A DNA stretch of 40,746 nt from Bacillota bacterium (GTDB lineage: Bacteria > Bacillota > Clostridia > Acetivibrionales > DSM-1351): NCBI GenBank assembly GCA_023433945.1, contig JAEYTP010000015.1, positions 1-40,746 of the forward strand. The letters run 5' to 3'. A model generated the notes under the pieces. That model had not been told where the DNA came from. It saw nothing but the letters and a program-made list of their open reading frames with translations, and searched no databases. Of the stretch, positions 22,992 to 31,637 are shown one piece after another. The first letter of the stretch is position 1. Every line of letters begins with the position of its first letter. Position numbers and translations under genes: made by a program.

Positions 22992-25568
22992 ATGTCTAAA
23001 AAAGTAGTAATAATAGGTGGAGTTGCAGGTGGAGCTTCGGCTGCTGCTAGACTCAGAAGACTTGATGAATCTCTTCAGATAGTCATGTTTGAAAAAGGAG
23101 AATATATATCCTTTGCCAATTGTGGTCTACCATATTATATTGGCGATACAATAAAAAACAGGAATAGCCTTCTTATTCAATCAGTTGAGGGCATGTCTTC
23201 GCGCTTTAATATGGATATTAGGAATTTCAGTGAGGTCATTTCAATTGATAAGGAGAATAAGCGGTTAACAGTCAAAAATCATAAAACAGGTGAAACCTAT
23301 GAGGAGAGCTATGATACTCTTGTGCTATCTCCTGGAGCCAGTCCTGTTCGTCCTCCTATACCCGGAATAAAGGACGCTAACAACATATTTACACTTAGAA
23401 ACATCCCTGATATGGATGCAATAAAGGAATATATCAAAAAAAACGATCCAAAGTCAGCAGTTATAGTAGGTGGTGGATTCATCGGATTAGAGATGGCTGA
23501 AAATCTCCATCAGCTTGGGATTCATATAACTCTAGTAGAGATGCTGGATCAAGTAATGGCACCCCTTGATTTTGAAATGGCTCAAATTGTTCACAGCCAT
23601 TTGATTGATAAAAAGGTCGATCTGATTTTGGGCAATGGTGTAAAGGAATTCTCGGAGGGTGGTAAAAGGATAACGCTTAATAGCGGAAAGCAGCTCTCTA
23701 CTGATATGATAATTCTATCCATCGGTGTTACTCCCGAAACAAGAATTGCAAAGGAAGCCGGTCTCACCCTTAATGCTAGAAATGCTATTGTTATTGATAA
23801 GCACATGAAAACCTCTGACCCAAATATCTATGCAATTGGAGATGCCGTTGAAGTTATTGATTATATTAGCGGTAATCCTACTATGATCCCATTAGCTTGG
23901 CCTGCAAACAGACAGGGCAGACTGGTAGCAGATAATATTTGCGGTATAGACGCAGTATACAACGGCACACTTGGTACTTCTGTAGCAAAGGTGTTTGATT
24001 TGACTGTTGCAACTACCGGGAATAACGAAAAAAGCCTTAAGAAAAATAATACACCTTATAAAGTAGTACACATACACCCAGGTTCACATGCAGGGTATTA
24101 TCCTGGTGCCTTCCCTATTTCACTTAAACTCATTTTTGCTCCTGATACAGGAAAAATCTTAGGTGCGCAAGCAGTAGGATATGAAGGTGTGGATAAGAGA
24201 ATAGATGTTATTGCAACAGCTATAAAGGGTAACCTTACTGCATATGATCTTCCCGACCTAGAGCTAAGCTATGCTCCCCCATACTCATCTGCAAAAGATC
24301 CTGTTAATATGGCAGGGTATACAGCCACCAATATATTGGATGGGTTGGTTGACAATGTTCAATGGTATGAAATTGATGAATTGGCACAACAGGATGGGAT
24401 AATTTTAGATGTAAGAGATGAATTCGAGGTTGAACTTGGTAGTCTCAATGAATATATAAATATTCCACTAAGTCAATTGAGAAGTCGCCTAGGTGAACTG
24501 CCAAAGGATAAGACTATCTATACCTATTGCCAAGTAGGGCTTAGAGGATATCTGGCATGCAGAATACTCAATCAGGCAGGCTTCAAGTGTAGAAACCTTG
24601 ATGGCGGGTACAGAACCTACAAAATAGCAAAAGGTATGTACAATAAAAGCGGTAGCAGTGTTGATAAAGAGCAAACAAGTGATACAGGAGTTAGCATAAA
24701 GGCGGATAACACAGCTGATGAAAAGTCAGATAATGATACAAAATCTACTGTTGTGAGGCTGGATGCATGTGGACTTCAATGTCCTGGGCCTATTCGAAAG
24801 GTATATGAAGAGATAAACAAGATTCAGCCCGGTGATATTCTTGAGGTTTACTCTACTGATCCCGGCTTTATAAAGGATATCTCCTCTTGGTGTCTTAGCA
24901 CTGGCAACACCTTAATTAGAACTGAGCATTTAAAAGATAAGAAAGCATTCGTTGCAGTAATAAAAAAAGGCAGGGAAAATGTCACTCCAAGCAATACAGG
25001 TAAAAATGCAGGGAGTAATGTAGTGAGTAATACAGGGAGTACCGCTGATAATAATACCCCTAATATGCTATCTAGCAATGGCGTTATTGGTTCTGATAAA
25101 CAGGGTGCAACCATGGTGGTATTTAGCGAAGACCTAGATAAAGCAATTGCATCGTTCATAATAGCCACAGGTGCAGCTTCTATGGGCAAACAGGTCACGA
25201 TGTTCTTTACCTTCTGGGGATTAAATATTCTAAAGCGCAAGGATAAACCAGGTGTAAAGAAAGATATGCTGGAAAAAATGTTTGACTTTATGCTCCCAAG
25301 TAATACAGGTAAGTTGCCACTTTCCAAAATGCACATGGGAGGCATGGGTCCTAAGATGATAAAAAATATTATGAAGAAAAAGAATGTGGATGATATTGAT
25401 ACATTAATAAAGAATGCTGTCGATATGGGTGTAAAGCTCGTTGCATGCTCAATGTCAATGGATCTAATGGGTATTAAGAAAGAGGAATTACTTGATGGGG
25501 TTGAAATTGCGGGAGTAGCAAGCTATCTAGCTTCAACAAATGATTCAGGACTCAACTTATTTATATAG
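22992..25568 (+). CDS. Multidomain CoA-disulfide/persulfide reductase: FAD oxidoreductase, rhodanese, TusA and DsrE-like modules
   Basis: An 858-residue cytoplasmic fusion. Residues 1-445 are a pyridine nucleotide-disulfide oxidoreductase with FAD motif GGVAGGASAAAR, redox Cys44 in SFANCGLPYYIG and an NAD site VIVGGGFIGLEMAENL, as in CoADR/NADH persulfide reductases. About 460-545 is a rhodanese domain with Cys513 in YCQVGLRG. About 588-660 is TusA with the CPGP motif at Cys597. A Ser/Asn/Gly linker follows, then about 705-858 is a DsrE-type domain with Cys819. Together the modules could pass sulfane sulfur and reduce CoA or persulfide disulfides with NAD(P)H. The exact substrate is unknown. 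The start is the ATG at 22992, with AAGGA 9 nt upstream. Confidence 0.88.
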   Translation: MSKKVVIIGGVAGGASAAARLRRLDESLQIVMFEKGEYISFANCGLPYYIGDTIKNRNSLLIQSVEGMSSRFNMDIRNFSEVISIDKENKRLTVKNHKTGETYEESYDTLVLSPGASPVRPPIPGIKDANNIFTLRNIPDMDAIKEYIKKNDPKSAVIVGGGFIGLEMAENLHQLGIHITLVEMLDQVMAPLDFEMAQIVHSHLIDKKVDLILGNGVKEFSEGGKRITLNSGKQLSTDMIILSIGVTPETRIAKEAGLTLNARNAIVIDKHMKTSDPNIYAIGDAVEVIDYISGNPTMIPLAWPANRQGRLVADNICGIDAVYNGTLGTSVAKVFDLTVATTGNNEKSLKKNNTPYKVVHIHPGSHAGYYPGAFPISLKLIFAPDTGKILGAQAVGYEGVDKRIDVIATAIKGNLTAYDLPDLELSYAPPYSSAKDPVNMAGYTATNILDGLVDNVQWYEIDELAQQDGIILDVRDEFEVELGSLNEYINIPLSQLRSRLGELPKDKTIYTYCQVGLRGYLACRILNQAGFKCRNLDGGYRTYKIAKGMYNKSGSSVDKEQTSDTGVSIKADNTADEKSDNDTKSTVVRLDACGLQCPGPIRKVYEEINKIQPGDILEVYSTDPGFIKDISSWCLSTGNTLIRTEHLKDKKAFVAVIKKGRENVTPSNTGKNAGSNVVSNTGSTADNNTPNMLSSNGVIGSDKQGATMVVFSEDLDKAIASFIIATGAASMGKQVTMFFTFWGLNILKRKDKPGVKKDMLEKMFDFMLPSNTGKLPLSKMHMGGMGPKMIKNIMKKKNVDDIDTLIKNAVDMGVKLVACSMSMDLMGIKKEELLDGVEIAGVASYLASTNDSGLNLFI

Positions 25569-25605
25569 GCTACATTAGTTGCTAGACCACTTGATTAAAG
25601 GACCT

Positions 25606-25646
25606 AAAAAAAGGTGATACCTGTCAAAATCCAGTATCACCTTTTA
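25606..25646. terminator. Bidirectional terminator between the fusion gene and csoR
   Basis: AAAAGGTGATACCTG pairs with CAGTATCACCTTTT with one bulged C around an 8-nt loop. The minus transcript ends in T7 and the plus transcript in TTTTA, so the element serves both converging genes. It starts 4 nt after the csoR stop. Confidence 0.85.
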
Positions 25647-25649
25647 TGA

Positions 25650-25931
25650 TTATTCTGAAAATTTCATAAACCTGTTAATGGTTTTAGTTAGCTCGGCAAC
25701 TGCAGCATCCTTATCTTCCGAGGACATTGCATTTTCTATACAGCTTAGTGAATGTGTCTCCATTATAAGCAGAGCAGCCTTATTTATAGCAGCCTTTACA
25801 GCAGACACCTGTGTAATAATATCTACACAACTTTGCTCTTCCTCTACCATCCTTTGAATACCTTTTATTTGACCTTCTATTCGTCTAAGCCTCTTTAAAA
25901 CATCAGCTTTAGTATTAGCCTTATCACTCAT
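25650..25931 (-). CDS. csoR: CsoR-family transcriptional repressor
   Basis: A 93-residue all-alpha DNA-binding repressor. VLKRLRRIEGQIKGIQRMVEE is the family N-terminal helix. Sensor residues are Cys35 (EEQSCVDII), His60 and Cys64 (METHSLSCIE), the C-H-C set of copper-sensing CsoR rather than the Cys-only pair of persulfide-sensing CstR. Yet it is convergent with a persulfide-type fusion gene whose promoter holds a matching operator, and no copper exporter is in the window. Either metal or reactive sulfur sensing is possible. RBS AGGAG lies 10 nt from the ATG. It has no visible operator of its own. Confidence 0.9.
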   Translation of the reverse strand: MSDKANTKADVLKRLRRIEGQIKGIQRMVEEEQSCVDIITQVSAVKAAINKAALLIMETHSLSCIENAMSSEDKDAAVAELTKTINRFMKFSE

Positions 25932-25997
25932 TAATCTTATCTCTCCTTTGCTGCTCGGGGCCCATACTAATTATATATCTAAATATATAAAATCACA

Positions 25998-26636
25998 CTA
26001 ATTAATTTTCTTTTTGCATATGTTTGCTAATGGACAATCTAAACAAACGGGCTTCTTTTTACAATGCTCCTTTGCATGCTGCACAATAAGGGCATGAAAT
26101 TCATTATAAATGTATAAATCCCTAGGTATTATGTCCTCTATCATTGTCCTGATTTCATCGTAATGCTTTGGAAGTGTAAAGCCTAATCTATCCAGTATCC
26201 TCTTTGTATATGCATCAATTACAAAGAAAGGCTTATCTAGAGCATACGTCAATATGGAATCAGCGGTCTCCCTACCTACGCCCTTTACTGATAGTAGTTC
26301 ATCTCTTAATTTTTGCCCATCCTGCTCTTTTACCCGTTCAATATTGAAGCCATAATTTTCAAACCATTGAGTCAATGCCTTCAGCTTCATAGCCTTCATG
26401 TTATGAAAACCACTTGCGTGAATTAGCTTTGCAAGCTCTTCATTAGATAGTCCAAGCACTGCCTGGGGATTTAAGAAATCTCCCATGTTTGCGATTGCTT
26501 TTTCTACGTTTGTCCAATTAGTATTTTGTGTCAAAATGGCACCCACCATCATTTCAAATGGGGTGCGAGCTGGCCACCAGTTTCTTTTGCCATAATACTT
26601 TAGGAGCAAAGTAAAAATGTCATTAAGAGTATGCAT
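25998..26636 (-). CDS. Endonuclease III-like HhH-GPD DNA glycosylase with Fe-S cluster
   Basis: A 212-residue base-excision enzyme. MMVGAILTQNTNWTNVEKAI opens the fold, the HhH is LLSVKGVGRETADSIL (115-130), the catalytic Asp is Asp141 in FVIDAYTKR, and four C-terminal cysteines (192, 198, 201, 207) form a C-x5-C-x2-C-x5-C Fe-S loop. The E. coli Nth lyase Lys120 position is Glu123 here, which suggests a monofunctional glycosylase, perhaps of the MagIII (3-methyladenine) or thymine-mismatch subgroup rather than true Nth. RBS GAGGGA lies 6 nt from the ATG. It lies downstream of nspC, separated by 93 nt. Confidence 0.85.
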   Translation of the reverse strand: MHTLNDIFTLLLKYYGKRNWWPARTPFEMMVGAILTQNTNWTNVEKAIANMGDFLNPQAVLGLSNEELAKLIHASGFHNMKAMKLKALTQWFENYGFNIERVKEQDGQKLRDELLSVKGVGRETADSILTYALDKPFFVIDAYTKRILDRLGFTLPKHYDEIRTMIEDIIPRDLYIYNEFHALIVQHAKEHCKKKPVCLDCPLANICKKKIN

Positions 26637-26729
26637 ATTTGTCCCTCAAAATTTTCATTTTATTTAGGTTCAATCCTAATAATACTATATTTCTATCTTA
26701 AGATTCAGATTTTCCATCTTCTATTGGCT

Positions 26730-27866
26730 TTAGGATAACCTTCCGCTGAAATCTTCATAGTTAAAGGTTTTTATTATTTCAAGACCACGCTCCTCACTAT
26801 ATAGCGCAATGGAGGGCAGGTTCACACCATTAAAAGTATTGTTCTTTACCATGGAGTAATGTGCCATATCACAGAAAACCAGCTTGTCACCAATATCAAG
26901 AGGCTCTTTGAAGGAGTAGTCTCCGATAATATCGCCGGCTAGGCAGGTATTGCCGCCAAACCTGTAGGTATACCTATATTCATCCGGTTTTCCTGCTCCA
27001 ATAATATTGGGCCTATAAGGCATTTCGAGCACATCGGGCATATGACAGGCAGCAGATGCGTCTAGAATACCTATTTTAATTCCATTATCCACTATATCTA
27101 AAACGGATGCCACCAAATAGCCCGTATTCAAAGCTACAGCTTCGCCAGGCTCAAGGTATATGTCCACATTATACTTATTTTTTAAATATAGTATACACTC
27201 TATCAGCTTCTCAACATCATAATCGGGACGTGTTATATGGTGTCCACCACCAAGATTAAGCCACTTCATACCCTTCATATAAGGCCCAAATTTCTCATCA
27301 AAGGCCTTTATAGTACGTTCAAGGGTATCTGAATTTTGCTCACACATTGTGTGAAAATGCAGTCCATCTATCCCGTCTAACTCATCGGGTCTAAAATTGG
27401 CAACAGTTACACCCAGGCGGGACCCAGTATAGCAAGGATTGTAAATAGGTGTTTCAATCTCTGAATATTCGGGATTTACACGAATGCCGCATTCAATTTT
27501 TCTATGGTAAGCTTTGATTCTGTCTCTGAATTTTCTCCACTGAGCAAATGAATTAAAAACTATGTGATCACTGTAGGAAATCAACTCATCAAACTCATGC
27601 TCCACATAAGCAGGTGCATATACATGAACCTCTTTACCCATCTTCTCATATCCCAGACGAGCTTCAAAAAGTGAACTAGATGTCACCCCAGCTAGGTATT
27701 TTCCTACAAGGGGATACACAGCATGCATAGAGAAGCCCTTTTGAGCTAGAAGTATTTTAGCACCTGTTCTTTTTTGAATAGAGTCCATTAACTCAAGATT
27801 TTTGATAAGCAAACTTTCATCTACTACATAACAGGGCGTAGGAACCTTATTGAAATCTATCGGCAT
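26730..27866 (-). CDS. nspC: Carboxynorspermidine/carboxyspermidine decarboxylase
   Basis: A 378-residue PLP enzyme of the alanine-racemase-fold decarboxylases. VPTPCYVVDE leads the barrel, the PLP lysine is Lys43 in LLAQKGFSM, and TSSSLFEARLG, NLGGGHHI, LEPGEAVALNTGYLVASVLD and LDASAACHMPDVLEMPYRP follow, all typical of NspC. The last step of the alternative spermidine route removes CO2 from carboxyspermidine (or carboxynorspermidine). It lies downstream of the matching dehydrogenase, 219 nt away across a structured gap. RBS AAAGGAG lies about 8 nt from the ATG. Confidence 0.93.
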   Translation of the reverse strand: MPIDFNKVPTPCYVVDESLLIKNLELMDSIQKRTGAKILLAQKGFSMHAVYPLVGKYLAGVTSSSLFEARLGYEKMGKEVHVYAPAYVEHEFDELISYSDHIVFNSFAQWRKFRDRIKAYHRKIECGIRVNPEYSEIETPIYNPCYTGSRLGVTVANFRPDELDGIDGLHFHTMCEQNSDTLERTIKAFDEKFGPYMKGMKWLNLGGGHHITRPDYDVEKLIECILYLKNKYNVDIYLEPGEAVALNTGYLVASVLDIVDNGIKIGILDASAACHMPDVLEMPYRPNIIGAGKPDEYRYTYRFGGNTCLAGDIIGDYSFKEPLDIGDKLVFCDMAHYSMVKNNTFNGVNLPSIALYSEERGLEIIKTFNYEDFSGRLS

Positions 27867-27892
27867 TTTATTTTCTCCTTTTCCAGTTTAAA

Positions 27893-27924
27893 ATGTCCCC
27901 CACCTGATAAAATGTGGGGGACAT
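27893..27924 (-). terminator. Strong GC-rich hairpin just upstream of nspC
   Basis: ATGTCCCCCAC and GTGGGGGACAT form a perfect 11-bp stem with a 10-nt loop. On the minus transcript it is followed by only TTT before the nspC RBS, so it may be a weak terminator, an attenuator or an mRNA-stabilising structure between the dehydrogenase and nspC. Confidence 0.6.
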
Positions 27925-27945
27925 GCCTTGTAAACTTAGTGTAAT

Positions 27946-27960
27946 GTTAGCTGAGCTAAC
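27946..27960. repeat. 15-bp palindrome GTTAGCT-G-AGCTAAC
   Basis: A perfect 7-1-7 palindrome in the nspC leader region. It is the size and shape of a protein operator, but no matching regulator is recognised; it could also be a small hairpin in the transcript. Confidence 0.6.
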
Positions 27961-28015
27961 TCTCTGCTTCTATTGTGATTTAGATAGCAGCACAATAATT
28001 AGCTATCAGACTAAT

Positions 28016-28095
28016 AAATCTTCTTAGTATAATCAGTTAAAAAATCTTATTAGTCTGATTAATCCAACAAATATTATTAGTATAATCAGTCTAAC
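28016..28095. repeat. Three degenerate 26-27-bp tandem repeats at the 3' end of the dehydrogenase gene
   Basis: Units begin at 28016, 28042 and 28069 and share AAATCTTATTAGTATAATCA followed by GT, with substitutions. The last unit overlaps the dehydrogenase stop codon. A 12-bp inverted copy, ATCAGACTAATA (28006-28017), is the exact complement of TATTAGTCTGAT (28048-28059), so the region can also fold. Confidence 0.7.
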
Positions 28096-29285
28096 AATGT
28101 AGGATTCAAATCCTCCTGCCAAGGCAGACCATGCTTATTGAGAGCATCCATAAACGGATCAGGATCGAATTCTTCAATATTATATACTCCAGGCTTTTTC
28201 CAAAGTCCCTTCATAATCATCATAGCACCAATCATGGCAGGTACTCCAGTGGTATAAGAAATAGCCTGTGAACCTACTTCTGCATAGCACTCTTCATGCA
28301 CACAGACATTATATACATAATAAGTCTTTGGTTTGCCGTCCTTCACTCCCTGAATAACACATCCAATGTTGGTTTTTCCTTTTGTCCTTGGTCCAAGTGA
28401 GGCAGGGTCTGGCAGTACTGCCTTTAAAAATTGCAATGGTATAATTTGCTTACCTTCAAACTCAATAGGCTTAATGGATGTCATTCCAACATTTTCAAGC
28501 ACCCTCAAATGAGTAAGATAATTATCTGAGAAGGTCATCCAAAAACGGATTTGCTTGAGTCCCTTTATATTTATTGCTAATGATTCCAGCTCTTCATGAT
28601 ACAAAAGGTATATATTCTTTGGTCCAATTTCAGGCAAATCATAGGTCTTCTTGAATTCGAGAGGTTTTGTTTCTACCCACTCCCCATCCTTCCAATACCT
28701 TCCATTGGCTGTAATTTCTCTAATATTAATTTCAGGGTTAAAGTTTGTTGCAAAGGGATATCCGTGGTCTCCAGCATTTGCATCAACTATATCTATGTAG
28801 TGAATTTCATCAAAATGATGCTTTTGAGCATAGGCGCAAAATACTCCTGTTACACCTGGGTCAAACCCGCTCCCTAGTAAGGCTGTAAGTCCTGCCTTTT
28901 CAAACTTCTCTCTATATGCCCATTGCCACTTGTATTCAAACTTCGGAATCTCGGGTGGCTCGTAGTTTGCTGTATCAACATAGTGTACACCCGTTGCAAG
29001 ACATGCATCCATGATAGTTAAATCCTGGTATGGTAGTGCAACATTTATTACAATCTCAGGCTTAAACGCATTGATAAGGTCAATAACCTCCTGAGTATTA
29101 TCAGCATCAACCCTTGCAGTATGTACAATGGTCTTTGTATCCTTAAGTGTATTTTTAATAGCGTCACATTTTTCCTTTGTTCTGCTTGCTATCATTATCT
29201 CCTCAAAAACATCAGGTACCTGGCAGCATTTATGTATTACGACATTTGCTACGCCCCCTGCTCCGATTATTAAAGCTTTTCCCAT
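28086..29285 (-). CDS. Saccharopine dehydrogenase-like carboxy(nor)spermidine dehydrogenase
   Basis: 399 residues. The N-terminal Rossmann motif is KALIIGAGGVANVVIHKC, then INVALPYQDLTIMDACLATG, YVDTANYE and LGSGFDPGVTGVFCAYA, the saccharopine-dehydrogenase fold. Next to nspC the likely reaction is reductive condensation of aspartate semialdehyde with putrescine to carboxyspermidine, using NADPH. True lysine-pathway saccharopine dehydrogenase is the alternative, but the context argues against it. It has its own sigma-A promoter (29319-29347). RBS GGGAGG lies 8 nt from the ATG. Its stop codon lies within a tandem repeat. Confidence 0.88.
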   Translation of the reverse strand: MGKALIIGAGGVANVVIHKCCQVPDVFEEIMIASRTKEKCDAIKNTLKDTKTIVHTARVDADNTQEVIDLINAFKPEIVINVALPYQDLTIMDACLATGVHYVDTANYEPPEIPKFEYKWQWAYREKFEKAGLTALLGSGFDPGVTGVFCAYAQKHHFDEIHYIDIVDANAGDHGYPFATNFNPEINIREITANGRYWKDGEWVETKPLEFKKTYDLPEIGPKNIYLLYHEELESLAINIKGLKQIRFWMTFSDNYLTHLRVLENVGMTSIKPIEFEGKQIIPLQFLKAVLPDPASLGPRTKGKTNIGCVIQGVKDGKPKTYYVYNVCVHEECYAEVGSQAISYTTGVPAMIGAMMIMKGLWKKPGVYNIEEFDPDPFMDALNKHGLPWQEDLNPTLLD

Positions 29286-29318
29286 ATCAGTACCTCCCTT
29301 TTGAATTTTATTAGCATG

Positions 29319-29347
29319 ATTATACAGCTATGTATCATAAATTGCAA
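29319..29347 (-). promoter_or_regulatory. Sigma-A promoter of the carboxyspermidine dehydrogenase gene
   Basis: On the minus strand, TTGCAA (29347-29342), a 17-nt spacer, then TATAAT (29324-29319). The start near 29312 gives a leader of about 27 nt. It lies in the 270-bp gap after speA, which contains no other recognisable feature. Confidence 0.7.
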
Positions 29348-29555
29348 TAAATTCCTACGAATATCATTAAATTTATTTAAAATATCAGAAGAATCTAAAC
29401 TTAAGTTGAAATTCCTCTAATATTCTCTGCTTTACTACGTATTTCTAGTTTTTCCATTACAATGATTTTCAAATATACGTATTGCTCATGATACATGTAA
29501 TATCTGGTAAGTATAAGCCATTGCAATTGAAAGTATCCTGCACTTTAAGTGATAT

Positions 29556-31475
29556 TTAGCGCTCGTAGTATGTATACCCTCTAAGACCATTTTCATATGC
29601 CTTCATAATCTCACGCCTCTCGGTTGCAGTAATCTTACCTTCTCTGATTGCATCCTCAGCTCTTTCACGAAAACGAACCAGCATATCCTTAGGCTCATAT
29701 TCTACATAAGAAAGAACATCCGAAACGCTGTCCCCATGAAGCTCTTTTACAAGATCATAGCCTCCGTCAGAATTAACTCTTACACTTACTACATTTGTAT
29801 CTCCAAAAAGATTATGTAAGTCTCCAAGGGTTTCTTGGTATGCTCCCACCAGGAAAACACCCAAGTAATAGTCTTCTCCGTTTTTTAACTCGTGCAAAGG
29901 CAGGGTGGTTCTAACATCGTGTAAATCTATAAATCTATCAATCTTTCCGTCACAGTCACATGTAATGTCAGCTATTACAGCATTACGCTTTGGAAATTCC
30001 AGCAATCTATGTAAAGGTACAATGGGGAATAGCTGATCGATAGCCCAACTATCTGGTATTGACTGAAATACAGAAAAGTTGCAATAATAAATATCAGCAA
30101 TTGCACTCTCTATATCCTCTAAATCTGGTGGAGGAGTCTTGAGCTTCTGTTTTTCCTTTGCAATCTGATTAATAGTATTCCAGAAAATCTTTTCTGCAAA
30201 TGATCTTTCTCGAAGGCTTATTCTGCCATGCTTAAACATTCCTCTTATATCATCTCTATAATATAGGGCATCGTTATAGCATTCCTGTATATTTTTTAGG
30301 TTTAGATTCTTATTTACGTCAAATAAGTTCTTTACCGCCTCGGTTGCGTTGTCTTCAAGCTTATCGGGTATCTCATATTCCTCAAACTTCTCCACATCCA
30401 ACACATTGAATAATAGCACTGAATAATATGCAACTGTAGTACGTCCTGATTCTGTCACAATTACAGGATGCGGTATTTGGCTCGGATCAAGTACTGACAT
30501 AACAGCCTCAACAATGTCGGTACAATACTCTTCAACAGAATAGTTTCTACTATTTGTATAATTAGTATTGGAACCATCATAGTCAACTGCAAGTCCTCCC
30601 CCTAAATCTAGGTAGCCCATTGGAGCTCCCTCTTTTACAAGCTCTGCGTAGACTCTCGTTGCCTCAAGTACTGCAGAACGTATATCTCTAATATTTGGAA
30701 TCTGAGAGCCAAGGTGATAGTGCATAAGTTTTAAGGCCCCCAGCATATTTTTTTCTTTTAATGTATCAACCATTGAAATAACCTGAGTAACGTTAAGACC
30801 AAAAATACTTCTGTCCCCACCTGACTCAGTCCAATGACCGCCAGCTTTAGCAGAAAGCTTAATTCGGATACCTATATTAGGCTCTACGCCCAAAGCTTCA
30901 GAGCGTTCCAAAACAAGGTCTAGCTCAGTAGGAATCTCTATTACAAAGAAACACTTATAACCCATTTTGACAGCATAAAGACCCAAATCAATGAATTCTT
31001 CATCCTTGTATCCATTACAAATAAGACATGCTTCCTTGTCCTTCATTGCGGATAAAGCAGCTACTAACTCAGCCTTTGAGCCTACCTCAAGTCCATGGTG
31101 GTATCGCTGTCCAAATCTCGTAACCTCTTCAACAACCTGCTCTTGTTGGTTTACCTTGATAGGATATACCCCTCGATACTCATTCTGGTAGTGTAGCTTT
31201 TTCATTGCTTCAGCAAATGAATTGTTTATGAATGAAATTTGTGAGTCCAAGATATTTTCGAACCTTAGTAAAACTGGCATATCAAGTCCTCTTTCACGTA
31301 TACCTGAAATAATATCCATAATACTGATAGAAGATGATTCATCATCCTTATAAGGGCTTACCATTACCTCACCCTTATCAGATATAGAAAAATAGCCATT
31401 ACCCCAATTTTTAATGCCATAAAGCTCTTCAGACTTTTCTCTTGTCCATCTACCTAAAATCTCCGGTTTATTCAT
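29556..31475 (-). CDS. speA: Biosynthetic arginine decarboxylase
   Basis: A 639-residue fold-III PLP decarboxylase converting arginine to agmatine, the length expected for SpeA. GNGYFSISDKGEVMVSP opens it, the PLP lysine is Lys107 in VYPIKVNQQ, and GLEVGSKAEL, SGGDRSIFGLNVTQV, LDLGGGLAVDYDGS and VTESGRTTVAYYSVL follow. The C-terminal helical region ends ENGLRGYTYYER. No agmatinase or agmatine deiminase is visible, so the next step to putrescine must be elsewhere. The start is the ATG at 31475 with AAAGGGA 9 nt upstream; a TTG 21 nt upstream is inside the RBS region. Confidence 0.96.
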   Translation of the reverse strand: MNKPEILGRWTREKSEELYGIKNWGNGYFSISDKGEVMVSPYKDDESSSISIMDIISGIRERGLDMPVLLRFENILDSQISFINNSFAEAMKKLHYQNEYRGVYPIKVNQQEQVVEEVTRFGQRYHHGLEVGSKAELVAALSAMKDKEACLICNGYKDEEFIDLGLYAVKMGYKCFFVIEIPTELDLVLERSEALGVEPNIGIRIKLSAKAGGHWTESGGDRSIFGLNVTQVISMVDTLKEKNMLGALKLMHYHLGSQIPNIRDIRSAVLEATRVYAELVKEGAPMGYLDLGGGLAVDYDGSNTNYTNSRNYSVEEYCTDIVEAVMSVLDPSQIPHPVIVTESGRTTVAYYSVLLFNVLDVEKFEEYEIPDKLEDNATEAVKNLFDVNKNLNLKNIQECYNDALYYRDDIRGMFKHGRISLRERSFAEKIFWNTINQIAKEKQKLKTPPPDLEDIESAIADIYYCNFSVFQSIPDSWAIDQLFPIVPLHRLLEFPKRNAVIADITCDCDGKIDRFIDLHDVRTTLPLHELKNGEDYYLGVFLVGAYQETLGDLHNLFGDTNVVSVRVNSDGGYDLVKELHGDSVSDVLSYVEYEPKDMLVRFRERAEDAIREGKITATERREIMKAYENGLRGYTYYER

Positions 31476-31544
31476 GGTCTTATTTCCCTTTCGCAAAACG
31501 CCAAAATAGTAAGAATATCTAAATATTATTTTGTATTAATGCAA

Positions 31545-31574
31545 AAGATAACATATGAATTACTTTATTGTCAA
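31545..31574 (-). promoter_or_regulatory. Candidate sigma-A promoter of speA
   Basis: On the minus strand, a perfect TTGACA (31574-31569), an 18-nt spacer, then TATCTT (31550-31545, 4 of 6). The -35 abuts an ATGATTATCAT palindrome (31573-31583 on plus), which is also seen upstream of purR. Confidence 0.5.
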
Positions 31575-31637
31575 TGATTATCATCAACAGATATCCGTAT
31601 AAGGAATAAACATTATTTTAGTTAGAATTTAGTTTAG

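Noticed and set aside
28016..28095. CRISPR-like array
   Set aside because: The three units are degenerate, directly adjacent without spacers, and there are no cas genes in the window.
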